The notes beneath the pieces were generated by a model. That model saw nothing but the letters and a program-made list of their open reading frames with translations. It was not told the origin of the DNA and searched no databases. Positions 43,239 to 52,303 of a stretch of DNA of 64,000 nt are shown one piece after another. A program made the position numbers and the translations under genes. Source of the DNA: Bradyrhizobiaceae bacterium Ga0074131 (lineage in GTDB: Bacteria > Pseudomonadota > Alphaproteobacteria > Rhizobiales > Xanthobacteraceae); NCBI GenBank assembly GCA_001464035.1, contig LNEC01000004.1, forward strand, positions 348,953 to 412,952. The letters run 5' to 3'. Numbering within the stretch: position 1 is the stretch's first letter; each line of letters begins with the position of its first letter.

Positions 43239-43763
43239 ATGATGAGCGTGATGCAGAACTGGCAAAATGATCTCATCGCGAACCACCCCCGACTGTTCGG
43301 GGATGCTTCGCAAGGTTACGCCGAATGCGGCGAAGGCTGGTGGGACCTGTTGGAGCGGGCCTGCGTTCGCATCGAGGCTGCCATCGGCCCGCACGACACC
43401 TTCGAGACCGAGCAGATCAAGCAGAAATACGGAACCCTGCGTTGGTATTATGCGGGCCGCCTGTCCGAAGCTGCGCGGGGCGCGGTCGAGGAAGCCATCG
43501 ATTTGGCGGAAGCGCGCAGCGCGTGCACTTGCGAAACCTGCGGCGCGGAAGGCCGCATCTATGACCGCGGCGGCTGGCTCACCACCGCCTGCACACCTCA
43601 TGCGCGCGGCGAGCCGGTGCCCATCAAGGGTGGCTTTGAGAACCTCCGTGTGGTCCGGCGTCTGGTCGACGGCGAAGCTCGGATCGTGTCGTGCCGCCGC
43701 TACAACCGCATAGCCGATGCTTTTGTCGACGTAGATCCGGCCTCCCTAGGAATGGAGGAGTAG
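43239..43763 (+). CDS. Uncharacterised Cys-rich island protein, paralogue of the one at 41909-42541
   Basis: A 174-residue protein; start ATG 43239, or 43251 (MQNWQNDLIANHPRLF). The first half carries EGWWDLLERACVRIEAAI and a charged strand KQKYGTLRWYYAG. The second half shares the CTCETCGAEG zinc-like site and the SCRRYNRIADAFVDVDPASL ending with the 41909 product. The next gene begins three bases after its stop, so it is co-translated with the metallophosphoesterase. Function unknown. Confidence 0.76.
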   Translation: MMSVMQNWQNDLIANHPRLFGDASQGYAECGEGWWDLLERACVRIEAAIGPHDTFETEQIKQKYGTLRWYYAGRLSEAARGAVEEAIDLAEARSACTCETCGAEGRIYDRGGWLTTACTPHARGEPVPIKGGFENLRVVRRLVDGEARIVSCRRYNRIADAFVDVDPASLGMEE

Positions 43764-43766
43764 CGG

Positions 43767-44576
43767 ATGCGGCTCTGGATCCTTTCGGACCTTCATATTG
43801 AGCTGACGCGCGGATGGGACCTGCCCTCGGGAGCCGCCCGTCCGGACTTCGACGTCATGGTGATCGCCGGCGACCTGATGCCGAAGATGGAGCGCGGCGT
43901 CGCCTGGTTGTCCGAGCGCGTGACTGACCGGCCTGTGGTCTACATCGCGGGGAATCATGAGGCCTATGGTGTCGACGTCGACATGACCGTCGAGAAGGCC
44001 AAGGAAGCCGCTTCGGGCACTTGCATCCGCGTGATTCAGAACGAAACCGTCCGGATCGGCGCCGTGACCTTCGCGGGTTGCACGTTATGGACGGATTTCG
44101 AACTGCACGGGGATCGGCTGCTGGCCATGCGTACTGCCGGTGAGAGAATGAACGACTTCCGAAGGATCCGCGTGTCGGGGTACGTCGATCGATTCCGTCC
44201 GCACCACGCGTTGGAGCGCCACCACCAGTCTCGTGCCTTCCTGGAGGCCGAACTCCGCCGGGAGCGGACGGGCCCCATGGTGATCGTCACCCACCACGCG
44301 CCGCTCCGGGCCCAGCGGGATCCGACGCTTCCGCCGGACATATTGGACGCGGCCTACCGCGCCGACCTGACGCACCTCATGGTCCCCGCTCCCGACGATG
44401 GGCGCGGCCCGTTGAGGCCCGTTGACACCTGGGTGTTCGGCCATACCCACGAGTCCTTCGACCAAGTGATCGGATCTACGCGCGTCGTCAGCAACGGCAA
44501 GGGATATGGCCCTATGAAGCCGAGCGGAACGTGGGACAATCCTGATTTCAATCCGAACCTTGTCATCGAAATTTAA
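43767..44576 (+). CDS. Calcineurin-like metallophosphoesterase
   Basis: A 269-residue enzyme with all metal-site motifs of the family: ILSDLHIE, VIAGDLMPK, IAGNHEAYG, VTHHAPL and FGHTHESFD. Such enzymes hydrolyse phosphodiesters or monoesters. The substrate is not predictable. A GGAGGAG site before the ATG and the three-base spacing after the upstream gene suggest a common operon. No signal peptide, so it acts in the cytoplasm. Confidence 0.9.
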   Translation: MRLWILSDLHIELTRGWDLPSGAARPDFDVMVIAGDLMPKMERGVAWLSERVTDRPVVYIAGNHEAYGVDVDMTVEKAKEAASGTCIRVIQNETVRIGAVTFAGCTLWTDFELHGDRLLAMRTAGERMNDFRRIRVSGYVDRFRPHHALERHHQSRAFLEAELRRERTGPMVIVTHHAPLRAQRDPTLPPDILDAAYRADLTHLMVPAPDDGRGPLRPVDTWVFGHTHESFDQVIGSTRVVSNGKGYGPMKPSGTWDNPDFNPNLVIEI

Positions 44577-44672
44577 GGGAGAGCAAATTGACCCAGGCGT
44601 ACAATCAGAATCGCCGGGAAGCAGCCAGTTCCTTTCCCCTTTTTCGATTCTTTCGCGCTTCCCATATTCCAA

Positions 44673-45380
44673 ATGGCGCCGGGCTCGTTCGTCCTCCCCG
44701 ATGAGGAGATGCCCTTGAAACATTGCGCACGGTCGCCCTTTCTGGTGCGGATGACGCGCGGCGGCGCGACATTTGATGGTGTCCAGCGTACGCTCGAACA
44801 GCACGCGGAACTAGCGCGGGCACTGTCGCTCATGGCGAGTGGTCACGCCGAGATCACGATATCGGAAAACGGACGAATTCCGTCCATCTCGCTGCCGATC
44901 GGCGAATTCCTAAGCGGCCCATTGGTCGATCAACTGCCCGCAATCTCCAAATTCCTTGATGGCTGGGAAATGCTCCTGTCGAAAGCCGGTGTCGGTTCCG
45001 GGGATCGTTTCAACTTCGATGAAATCTGGACGGCCGACGAAGCGCGGATTGCGGTTGAAATGCTTCTTAGTCCCAAACCAGCGATGCGGATGGAATTTCA
45101 ATCCCTGGCGAACGGTGACCAAGCACATCCCGTTGAAGCGATTCTGTTTCGCACGTGCGCTCTCGGAAGCGCGAGTCTGACCTATTCCGTGAAGGTAACC
45201 TTTGAACAATCGAACGATCCTGTCTGGCGATACCGTTCCGCGACTTTTAAGGCTCTCGACGTCCGTCCAAAGGGTGAGGATCTTGAGGAATACGGTTTCG
45301 ACCAGGGGGAAGCTCAGGGCATAACGCTGCTTCTCGACCCGCGGAATTTGAAGCTGGATCCGGGAGCGTCGGCCAGCTGA
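44673..45380 (+). CDS. Uncharacterised 235-residue island protein
   Basis: Begins MAPGSFVLPDEEMPLKHCAR; an ATG at 44709 (MPLKHCARSPFLVR) is the alternative. The middle is acidic (GSGDRFNFDEIWTADEARIA) and the C-terminal part has a strand pattern (ASLTYSVKVTFEQSNDPVWR). No motif seen. It follows the metallophosphoesterase gene after about 96 bases on the same strand. Confidence 0.66.
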   Translation: MAPGSFVLPDEEMPLKHCARSPFLVRMTRGGATFDGVQRTLEQHAELARALSLMASGHAEITISENGRIPSISLPIGEFLSGPLVDQLPAISKFLDGWEMLLSKAGVGSGDRFNFDEIWTADEARIAVEMLLSPKPAMRMEFQSLANGDQAHPVEAILFRTCALGSASLTYSVKVTFEQSNDPVWRYRSATFKALDVRPKGEDLEEYGFDQGEAQGITLLLDPRNLKLDPGASAS

Positions 45381-45585
45381 GTGCACCCAAACTTGCACCT
45401 CACGCTATGGACGGATGCAGACGACGACCATTTGCGTTTTCTGAAACGAGACGTGGGTGTTTTGCGCGCTTTTCGCGAAGTCCGGTTCCGGCGAGGCCTT
45501 GCTGCTGCCACGCGATCCGGACGGAGCATTCGTCATCTCCCGCGGCGGGACAATCTCCCTCGAGCCTGATCTGGCCGGCGCTTAG
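45381..45585 (+). pseudogene. Possible small frameshifted gene
   Basis: A GTG directly after the previous stop opens VHPNLHLTLWTDADDDHLRF. After a frame change near 45455 the other frame reads SGEALLLPRDPDGAFVISRG and ends SLEPDLAGA at a TAG (45583-45585). The two parts may be one small broken gene or chance. The protein-like second part is the better supported half. Low confidence. Confidence 0.3.
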
Positions 45586-45684
45586 GCGCCGTTTGCTGCC
45601 GTGCGCTTCGAGCGCGCGGTCGATCCGCTAAGCGACGCGGTTCCGATTGCATCGTCTTCGTCACGCGAAAACATTGGCTTGGTG

Positions 45685-45969
45685 TCATTGCTCTTTGGTG
45701 CGCTTGCCCTTCGGCGGCGGCCCCGAAAAGAGCTCCGGAATACTGACGCCCAGCGCGGTCGCGATCCCTTCAACGGTGCTTATGGTGGGATTCGCACGTG
45801 CATTTTCGATCAGGCTCAGAGACTGCTGCTCGATCTGCGCGTCGCTCGCGAGCTCGTCCTGGGTCAATCCCTTTGCTTGCCGAAGCTTCTTTACGTTGTA
45901 AGCGAGGGTCTTTGCAGCCGAGAATTCGCGTGCGGGAAACCTCCTTCCGAATTCCGATTTCTTGGCCAT
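45685..45969 (-). CDS. XRE-family helix-turn-helix regulator
   Basis: A 94-residue protein with a Cro/C1-type helix-turn-helix at about residues 22-76: LAYNVKKLRQAKGLTQDELA, then DAQIEQQSLSLIENARANPT and IATALGVSIPELFSG. The ATG at 45969 (MAKKSEFGRRFPAREFSA) is preferred to a TTG six codons upstream. An inverted repeat lies 36 bases upstream of the start and may be its own operator. It marks the right side of the island and may regulate it. Confidence 0.88.
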   Translation of the reverse strand: MAKKSEFGRRFPAREFSAAKTLAYNVKKLRQAKGLTQDELASDAQIEQQSLSLIENARANPTISTVEGIATALGVSIPELFSGPPPKGKRTKEQ

Positions 45970-46415
45970 GGCGGAAGGGTCCGCCAATAGGTAGAATCTC
46001 GTCCATGTGTTTTATCACATTTTTTACTACGACGACAAGGATTCAATTGCCCGGCAGTCCGCATTCCGGCGTTCCAACTTCGAAGGCGATTAAGCGTCGA
46101 ACCTGGCGCCGGAGCAAACGTCAACTGCCGGATTTCGCGATGCTTCCAGATCAATTGCGCCGTTATGACAGATAGGAAGTTACGGAGCCTACCGCGTCGC
46201 TTTCAGGAACGTTCCGGGCTGAAGCATCGGTGATGGTTGGACGCTCGGCCCGATCGGACGCAAGCTTGCGCAGGCGGTGAACGAAAGCGTCCGCGCCTCC
46301 ACGCTGCGCACCGGCCGAAATGCTGGAGCGTCTGATCTGGCATGACTTGCGAACGTCGGCGGCGGAAAAGGGCAGAGGCTGAAAAACGGCCGACACCGTC
46401 AAAATTCAGCCGCGC
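45970..46415. other. Intergenic stretch between the XRE gene and the substrate-binding protein gene
   Basis: Apart from the inverted repeat at 46005-46020, I see only short frames of poor composition on both strands. This is a plausible place for the right boundary of the island, but no direct-repeat pair with the left side could be established by eye. Confidence 0.3.
46005..46020. promoter_or_regulatory. Inverted repeat upstream of the XRE gene, candidate operator
   Basis: ATGTG (46005-46009) and CACAT (46016-46020) form an inverted repeat with a 6-base AT-rich spacer, 36 bases upstream of the ATG at 45969. Autoregulation by such a site is common for XRE proteins. Inference only. Confidence 0.4.
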
Positions 46416-47408
46416 TCACTCGATCACTTCGTCGGCGCTGGCGAGCAGGGCCTCGCCGATTGTCACGCCGAGCGCTTTGGCGGTCTTCAGATTGATCACC
46501 AATTCGAACTTGGTCGGGCGCTGCACCGGCAGCTCCGCGGCGCTGGCGCCCCGCAAGATGCGGTCGATATAGGTAGCCGAACGGCGGAACACGTCGGCAT
46601 AGTCGATGCCGTAAGACATCAGCCCGCCCGCCGCGACGAACGCGCGCTGAAAATAAACCGTCGGCAGGCGGTGTTGCGCCGCCAAAGCAACGATCGTGTC
46701 CCGATGGACGGTTGCGGAGATGTCCGTCAGAACCAGCAGTCCGCTGTTCTGTTCGCGGCTAAGCTCCGTCATCACGCCGCCAATCTCGGTGGCGTCGCGA
46801 TAAGAAGCCGGCCTCACGCCGAACGCAAATGATGCTGCCGCGTTCTCGATGACCGGCATCATAAGCCCCGCATAGAGAGCCGTCGCCGGATTGTAGAGCA
46901 CCGCTGCGCGCGCAACCGTCGGCGTGATTTGCGTCAGCATGGCCAGCCATTTGGCGGCGATCGGCGGATCAAAATCGCTGAACCCGGTGGCGTTGCCGCC
47001 AGGACGATTGAGGCTGTTGACGAAGGCTTGTCCAGCGGGGTCGGTAACCATCGTGAAAATGATCGGAATGCTGCGGGTGTTCCGGCGCAAGGCGGCGATC
47101 GAGGGGCTTGCCTGGGCAAATAGAACGTCCGGACCGGTGGCCACCAATTCTGCGGCCTGGCGTTCCAGCACAGCTAAGTCGCCGCCGGCCCAGCGCCAGT
47201 CGATCTGGAGGCTGACACCCTCACGCCAGCCCAGCGCGTCCAAGCCCCGCAACACCGCTGCGGCGGAAGTTTGCGCCACGGGATCTGTTTCGGCATTGGG
47301 CATCAAGATTCCAAGGCGGCGCTTTCCGGATCGGGCCCGCGCCAGCGTGGCCGACGGACCGTATGCCAGCGTTGCCGCCATTCCCGCCAGGACCGTGCGT
47401 CGTCGCAT
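46416..47408 (-). CDS. ABC-type substrate-binding protein (TrpX/YtfQ-like family)
   Basis: A 330-residue periplasmic binding protein. The leader MRRRTVLAGMAATLAYGPSA is exported. Two Rossmann lobes follow, with RLGILMPNAETDPV, SIPIIFTMVTDPAGQAFV and LTQITPTVARAAVLYNPAT, ending KTAKALGVTIGEALL and DEVIE. The family binds small organic ligands for an uptake system or sensor. No ABC permease or ATPase is adjacent. It is divergent from the membrane cyclase, with about 290 bases between starts, so it may deliver a signal to that protein. The 93 codons of open frame upstream (to 47684) lie in the divergent region and look non-coding. Confidence 0.88.
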   Translation of the reverse strand: MRRRTVLAGMAATLAYGPSATLARARSGKRRLGILMPNAETDPVAQTSAAAVLRGLDALGWREGVSLQIDWRWAGGDLAVLERQAAELVATGPDVLFAQASPSIAALRRNTRSIPIIFTMVTDPAGQAFVNSLNRPGGNATGFSDFDPPIAAKWLAMLTQITPTVARAAVLYNPATALYAGLMMPVIENAAASFAFGVRPASYRDATEIGGVMTELSREQNSGLLVLTDISATVHRDTIVALAAQHRLPTVYFQRAFVAAGGLMSYGIDYADVFRRSATYIDRILRGASAAELPVQRPTKFELVINLKTAKALGVTIGEALLASADEVIE

Positions 47409-47698
47409 TTGAGCTATCTCGTTGCCCGGCAGGAGTACCTGCCTTGGCGCATATCCGATCGGATCGTGGCAATCAAGCAGGTCAATGGCGCAAGCCCAAT
47501 CAGAACCGAAAATCTTCGGCCGAACGTCCGTGGCCGGGACAACCTTTTCGGGGTGAATTCGTGCTAGATGATCGAGATGGCACCGTTGAGACTCCGCTGC
47601 AGCGAAGATTTGGCAATGAGGCAACGCAACTTTTCGGCAAATTGGCCGCGGCGACGCACGGCGCAGCGGGCTTTTGCTCTTCATGTCAGGCGCTTGCA

Positions 47699-49423
47699 GT
47701 GAGCCGGCCGCGGCGTTCGCTGTTTGTCAAATATTTCACCACGCTCTTTATCGCGGTGGTGGTCCCGCTGCTGCTAGGCGCGGCGAGCGAGGCATGGTTC
47801 GGTTATCGCGACCAGCGCAAAACCCTCAGCGATCTGCTGCAGGCGGAATCCCGCTCGGCGGCCAGCCGCATTCAGAATTTTGTCGACGGCATCCACGACC
47901 AGCTCGGTTGGGTCGTGCAGTTGCCATGGGTACAGGGCGAGGACGAGCGGCACCGCATCGATGCGCTGCGGCTGCTCCGCCAGGTGCCGGCCATCTCGTC
48001 GATCACCCTGGTCGATGAAACCGGCACCGAGCGTGCGTTTATCTCCCGCCAGGGACATGACCGGGTCGGTCGCGGCGTCGATATGTCGGCCGAACCCGGT
48101 GTCGTGGGCGCACGCGCCGACAAGGTCTGGTTCGGCCCGGTGCATTATGAGCGCGACTCCGAGCCCTATATGACCATAGCCGTTGCCGGCAATCGCGCCG
48201 CCACGGGCATCGCTCTTGCCGATATTAATCTGAAACTGATCTGGGACGTCATCGCTTCGATCCGGATCGGCGACACCGGCCAGGCTTTCGTGGTCGATGA
48301 TAGCGGCCGGCTGATCGCGCATTCCGATATCAGTCTGGTGTTGCGGGGCAGCAGCGCTTCCGACGGCTTCAGTCGGCTCAGATCCGCGGTTGCCGATGCC
48401 AACGGTGTCGCGGTTGTCACCTCCGATGTCGACGGCGAGGCCGTGATTGCGACCACGGCGCGTCTCGCCAGTCTCGGCTGGACCGTGGTTGCACAGCAAC
48501 CGGTGCAGGAAGCCTTTGCGCCGATCCGCGGGGCATTGTGGCGCTCGCTTACGCTCATCGTGATCGGTGCGCTGTTCGCGCTGTGGCTGGCCTGGTGGCT
48601 GGCGCGCCGCATGGCCAGACCGATCCGTCAACTGGAGGATGGTGTGCTGCGCGTGAGCGCCGGACAATTCGACCACCGCATCACGATCTCGACGGGCGAC
48701 GAACTGCAACAACTCGCCGATCGCTTCAATGAAATGGCGGGCGAGCTGGCAATCTCGAAAGAAAAATCAGAACGCATCAGCAGGTTGAAGCGATTTCTGG
48801 CCCCGCAGGTGGCGGAGTTGGTCGAGGATTCCGGACAGCAGGGATTGCTGGATGGACAGCGTCGCGAAGTCGTCGCGATTTTCGCGGACCTGCGCGGCTT
48901 CACGGCGTTCTCTTTTAATGCTCAGCCGGACGAAATCATGACGCTGCTTGGCGAGTATTATGGCGCGCTTGGCGCGGTGATCACCCGGCACCAGGCAACG
49001 CTGACGGGCTTCGCCGGCGACGGGCTGATGGTGCTGGTCAACGCGCCGGTCGAATGTGACGAGCCGGCACTGCGCGGCGTGCGACTGGCGATCGACATGC
49101 AGGCTGCGGCGCAGTTGCTGATCCTGCGCTGGCGTGCCGCCGGTCACGCCATCGGCTTTGGCGTCGGCGCCGCGATGGGAATCGCCACCGTTGGCACCAT
49201 CGGCTATGAGGGTCGCATCGACTACACCGCGATCGGCAGCGTGATCAATTTAGCCTCGCGCCTTTGCGGCTCGGCTTCTGATTCTCAAATACTGCTGGAT
49301 GCCGTGCTGGCCGATGCGGTGGCAGAGACTATCGGGCTCGATGATGTCGGTGAACGATCGATCAGGGGCTATGCCGAACCGCAGCGGATCTTTGCTGTTC
49401 GCAACCTTGAGACGATCGCCTAA
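47699..49423 (+). CDS. Membrane class III adenylate/guanylate cyclase with sensor and HAMP domains
   Basis: Makes cAMP (or cGMP) in response to a periplasmic signal. The 574-residue chain has a first transmembrane helix (FTTLFIAVVVPLLLGAA, residues 14-30) and a periplasmic double-Cache-type sensor (residues 35-275, including VVDDSGRLIAHSDISLV). A second helix follows (LTLIVIGALFALWLAWWLA), then a HAMP linker (RPIRQLEDGVLRVSAGQFDH) and the catalytic domain (about residues 390-560). Metal-binding Asp are in VAIFADLRGFT and GFAGDGLMVL, and the Asn/Arg pair is in AIGSVINLASRL. The GTG at 47699 starts a sensible N-terminus, although the frame is open much further upstream. It is divergent from the binding-protein gene, which may supply its ligand sensing. 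Confidence 0.92.
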   Translation: MSRPRRSLFVKYFTTLFIAVVVPLLLGAASEAWFGYRDQRKTLSDLLQAESRSAASRIQNFVDGIHDQLGWVVQLPWVQGEDERHRIDALRLLRQVPAISSITLVDETGTERAFISRQGHDRVGRGVDMSAEPGVVGARADKVWFGPVHYERDSEPYMTIAVAGNRAATGIALADINLKLIWDVIASIRIGDTGQAFVVDDSGRLIAHSDISLVLRGSSASDGFSRLRSAVADANGVAVVTSDVDGEAVIATTARLASLGWTVVAQQPVQEAFAPIRGALWRSLTLIVIGALFALWLAWWLARRMARPIRQLEDGVLRVSAGQFDHRITISTGDELQQLADRFNEMAGELAISKEKSERISRLKRFLAPQVAELVEDSGQQGLLDGQRREVVAIFADLRGFTAFSFNAQPDEIMTLLGEYYGALGAVITRHQATLTGFAGDGLMVLVNAPVECDEPALRGVRLAIDMQAAAQLLILRWRAAGHAIGFGVGAAMGIATVGTIGYEGRIDYTAIGSVINLASRLCGSASDSQILLDAVLADAVAETIGLDDVGERSIRGYAEPQRIFAVRNLETIA

Positions 49424-49554
49424 ATCAGGTCGATGTCGCGCATCAAGCGTAGCATTGTTGTTTTTTCGGCGGCAGCCAGCGACGGGAACGCGTTCTCACC
49501 GCCCAGGACAGGTCGACGTTGAGCGAAAAAGCCAATGCTCCTTCGTCGATAATG

Positions 49555-50265
49555 GCCTGCGGATTGCTGCGGCGAGCTGGTTCGGCGGTGACGGAGCGTT
49601 ACCGGTCGGCTAGACGGGCGGAGAAGGGTCGGATTCTGGACGCGCTGTGTGCGACGACGGCTGGCATCGCAAGCACGCGGTGCGTGCACTTTGCCTGCAC
49701 GAGGCGGTTGATCCGGACGGGATCAAACTCGCGACGGAGCGCAAATCTCGATATGGCGCGACAATCGAGGACGCGGTGACGGCTCTAAGGTAGGCGTCGG
49801 ATCGCATCTGCGGCAAGCGGCTCAAGGTGATAATCCCGACGCTGCTGCCGGCCCTCGAGCAGCCTGGCCGATTGCAGCTCGGCCTCGCTGATCGCACTCG
49901 TGTTCTGGCCGTCAGCGCAGCAACCATCGACCGCCCGCTTGTGGACGTCAAAGTCGCAATGAGCGGCGGCAGGCGGCGACGTGCTTCTATTCGGCAATCC
50001 GGGGTGAGCTCACGATCCGGACGTTCAATGACAGGGAAAGCCCACCGCCAGGTTCTGCGAGGTCGACAAGGTCGCAAATGGCGGCACGTCGGTGGCGGGA
50101 TCGTTCATCTTGAATCTGACGATGGTCGATATCGCCACTGGTTGGCCGGAGTGCCTGCCATTGTTGACGCGGGATGGCTCGCTGATGGTCGAGGCGATGA
50201 AACATGCACAAGGCCTATTCTCATGGCTGCTTGAGGACTCGGATGTGTTCCCGGCAAACGTAGAT
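49555..50265 (+). mobile_element. Decayed IS transposase (integrase-core type)
   Basis: Read over several frames the DNA gives VTERYRSARRAEKGRILDAL, then GWHRKHAVRAL, ASDRICGKRLKVIIPTLLPA, LAVSAATIDRPLVDVK and finally GFCEVDKVANGGTSVAGSFI plus LTMVDIATGWPECLPLL. This is the helix-turn-helix and first half of a DDE integrase-core transposase, with stops (for example the TAG near 49793) and at least two frameshifts. The sequence ends near 50265 at the 3' edge of the OsmC-fusion gene, so the right end of the element is lost. No terminal inverted repeats were found. Confidence 0.8.
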
Positions 50266-50269
50266 GTCA

Positions 50270-51535
50270 TCAGCCATCGACCTTCCCCATGTGCGCCAAC
50301 GTAAAGTCAGCCTCGAGGGCGTCCACCGCATGACCGGTGCTCTCGAGTTCGGTCTGCACGTCCGAACCCCGGATGAGACTCAGATCGACGGGACACCTAT
50401 CCGCGATCTCAAGTATCCGCGCGCGCTGCTCATCACTCAGCGGGCCATCGAGTACGATAGTTCGGGTAAATCGGTCAGGTGGCATCATCCCGGGCACCTT
50501 TCCGTGCTGCACGGTCGTGCTCGCTCGTTCAAGGGGAAAGCCCTTGTGGTCAGCGTAGAGACGCATCGTCATCACCGTGCAGGCTGCGAGGCCGGCGGAT
50601 ACCAGTTCGTAGGGAGATAGGCCGGTTCCGAGACCACCCACCGATGCCGGCTCATCGGCGAGCAAATAGTGCGTGCCGCTCCGGACGTTGAGTTGGAATT
50701 TCCCCGAAAGAGTCTCGGTGGCGACCACACCCTTGGCCTTCTCGACCTGCGGAATATCCGCCGTCAGCGTCGGAAGAAAGCGGACCGCCCATGCCGCCAC
50801 CATAGCCGAGGCATAATTCGCGTCTGCAACGTCGGTGAGAAGGTGGTCCGCCGTGTCGAGCGAGATGAAGCTTTTAGGGTGCCTGGACGCGACGAATATT
50901 CGCGATGCGTGGTCAATGCCGACCACCTGATCCACCGGAGAATGCATGACCAGCACCGGACGCCGCAGAGATGCAATGGCCTTCTCAATGTCGATCTCCT
51001 CAATCGCCTCCAAGAAGCCGCGGCGGATGAGGAAAGGTCTGCCGGCGATTTCCACCGTAGCCTCGCCCTCACTCCTGATGGCGTCCAGGTCATTCGGTCG
51101 GAATACGCGCAAAATATGCTGAAGGTCGGCTGGCGCGCCGATCGTCGCTACCGCAGTAACGTCAGGCAACTCAGTAGCAGCCACGATCGCAGCGATACCA
51201 CCCAGGCTGTGCCCGACAAGGAGGGAGGCTGACATCCCTGCCGCCGCCATCGCCTTTGCGGCTGCACGTAAGTCGTCAACGTCCGACGCGAAGCTCAACG
51301 GTTTCACCGTCCCGCCGCTGATCCCGGTTCCTGCGAAATCGAATCGCAAGACCCCGATGCCCGCGCGCGACAGCGCGCGCGAGATATGAACGGCGGCGCG
51401 ACTGTCTTTTCCGCAGGTGAAGCAGTGGGCGAAGATCGCCCAGCCCCGCGGCGTCCCCTCTGGCGATTCGAGGTGTCCAGAAAGCTGCGAGCCGGCCCCA
51501 TTAGCAAACGTGAATGTTGTTTTTGCCATATCCAT
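50270..51535 (-). CDS. Alpha/beta hydrolase - OsmC fusion protein
   Basis: Residues 1-260 are a serine hydrolase with Ser in LLVGHSLGGIA, Asp in MHSPVDQVVGI and His in SLDTADHLLTD. Residues 275-400 are an OsmC/Ohr-type thiol peroxidase with catalytic Cys in LVSAGLAACTVMTMRLYADH and resolving Cys in ADRCPVDLSL. OsmC proteins reduce organic hydroperoxides. The hydrolase half could free fatty-acid hydroperoxides from esters, but that pairing is inference. GGAGG precedes either ATG 51535 or 51529. A perfect TATATGCC palindrome lies 90 bases upstream. The length of 421 residues fits such fusions. Confidence 0.9.
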   Translation of the reverse strand: MDMAKTTFTFANGAGSQLSGHLESPEGTPRGWAIFAHCFTCGKDSRAAVHISRALSRAGIGVLRFDFAGTGISGGTVKPLSFASDVDDLRAAAKAMAAAGMSASLLVGHSLGGIAAIVAATELPDVTAVATIGAPADLQHILRVFRPNDLDAIRSEGEATVEIAGRPFLIRRGFLEAIEEIDIEKAIASLRRPVLVMHSPVDQVVGIDHASRIFVASRHPKSFISLDTADHLLTDVADANYASAMVAAWAVRFLPTLTADIPQVEKAKGVVATETLSGKFQLNVRSGTHYLLADEPASVGGLGTGLSPYELVSAGLAACTVMTMRLYADHKGFPLERASTTVQHGKVPGMMPPDRFTRTIVLDGPLSDEQRARILEIADRCPVDLSLIRGSDVQTELESTGHAVDALEADFTLAHMGKVDG

Positions 51536-51624
51536 TCATCCTCCAGTATGCAGTTTTCCGGCTTCGCTCCCAAAAGATCCGAGAAAGCTCGGCGGAGCGA
51601 ATGGCGCCAACAGCCGTCATCTTC

Positions 51625-51641
51625 TATATGCCTGGCATATA
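51625..51641. promoter_or_regulatory. 17-bp palindrome upstream of the OsmC fusion, candidate MarR operator
   Basis: TATATGCC-T-GGCATATA is a perfect inverted repeat and is followed by GAC. Close variants lie just upstream of the marR gene (56321-56340) and twice upstream of the lysR gene (63138-63195). The shared motif suggests one regulator for all three. Confidence 0.7.
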
Positions 51642-52029
51642 GACAAGCCTGACGCCATGATCGCTCGCGAGCCAAACAAAAAACAGGATTGCGTATCCAT
51701 ACGTAAAAACAACGTCGCGCTTAAAATACGAAAGCGATGTACCATTGCATCAGGTGCCAACCTGTCAGCAACGTCAGCAGGGGCGACCGCGCTTGCGATC
51801 TTACAGCGTAGCTGAAAAGCGACGTATTCGGCTCAAAATTAAGTGGGATGCGCGTACTACTACCGTAAAGCTATCAAATCTATAGCCTAAGGGTATTGGG
51901 AAACCGAACTGGTCTGACGCTAGGTTTGCCACACAGCAATCACAACGCAAAACGAACCCAAGGATTTTTAAACCGATAGATCTGCTATCTGATTTTCAGT
52001 CAATTTGCCCGTCCAGAAAGGATCTTTCG

Positions 52030-52303
52030 ATGCGCTCGATTTTCCTACGCCTATAACGTTACCGACCTTGCGGACGCCCGCCGCTCCTATGGTGAGGTCC
52101 TCGGTTGTGAGGAGGGTCGCAGCACCGACACTTGGGTCGATTTCAATTTCTTCGGCCACCAGATTTCGCTGCACTTGGGTAAACCGTTCGACGTCACCCG
52201 CACCGGCAGCGTCGGCGACCATACGGTGATGATGCCGCATTTCGGTGTCGTGCTGCCGCTCGAAGGCTGGATGTCACTGGCCACTCGGCTCGAGGCCGCC
52301 GGC
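52030..52303 (+). pseudogene. Truncated glyoxalase/VOC-family protein
   Basis: After a frameshift near 52045 the plus strand reads AYNVTDLADARRSYGEVLGC, then STDTWVDFNFFGHQISLHLG and HFGVVLPLEGWMSLATRLEA. This is the first two thirds of a VOC-fold protein with metal-ligand type residues His and Glu in the expected places. Similarity stops near 52303, so the C-terminal third is gone. A remnant of a small thiol- or lactoylglutathione-type enzyme is likely. Confidence 0.65.

Noticed and set aside
43005..43601. Minus-strand 198-residue frame
   Set aside because: Antisense to the paralogue at 43239-43763. Only its last 60 residues lie outside, without a ribosome site.
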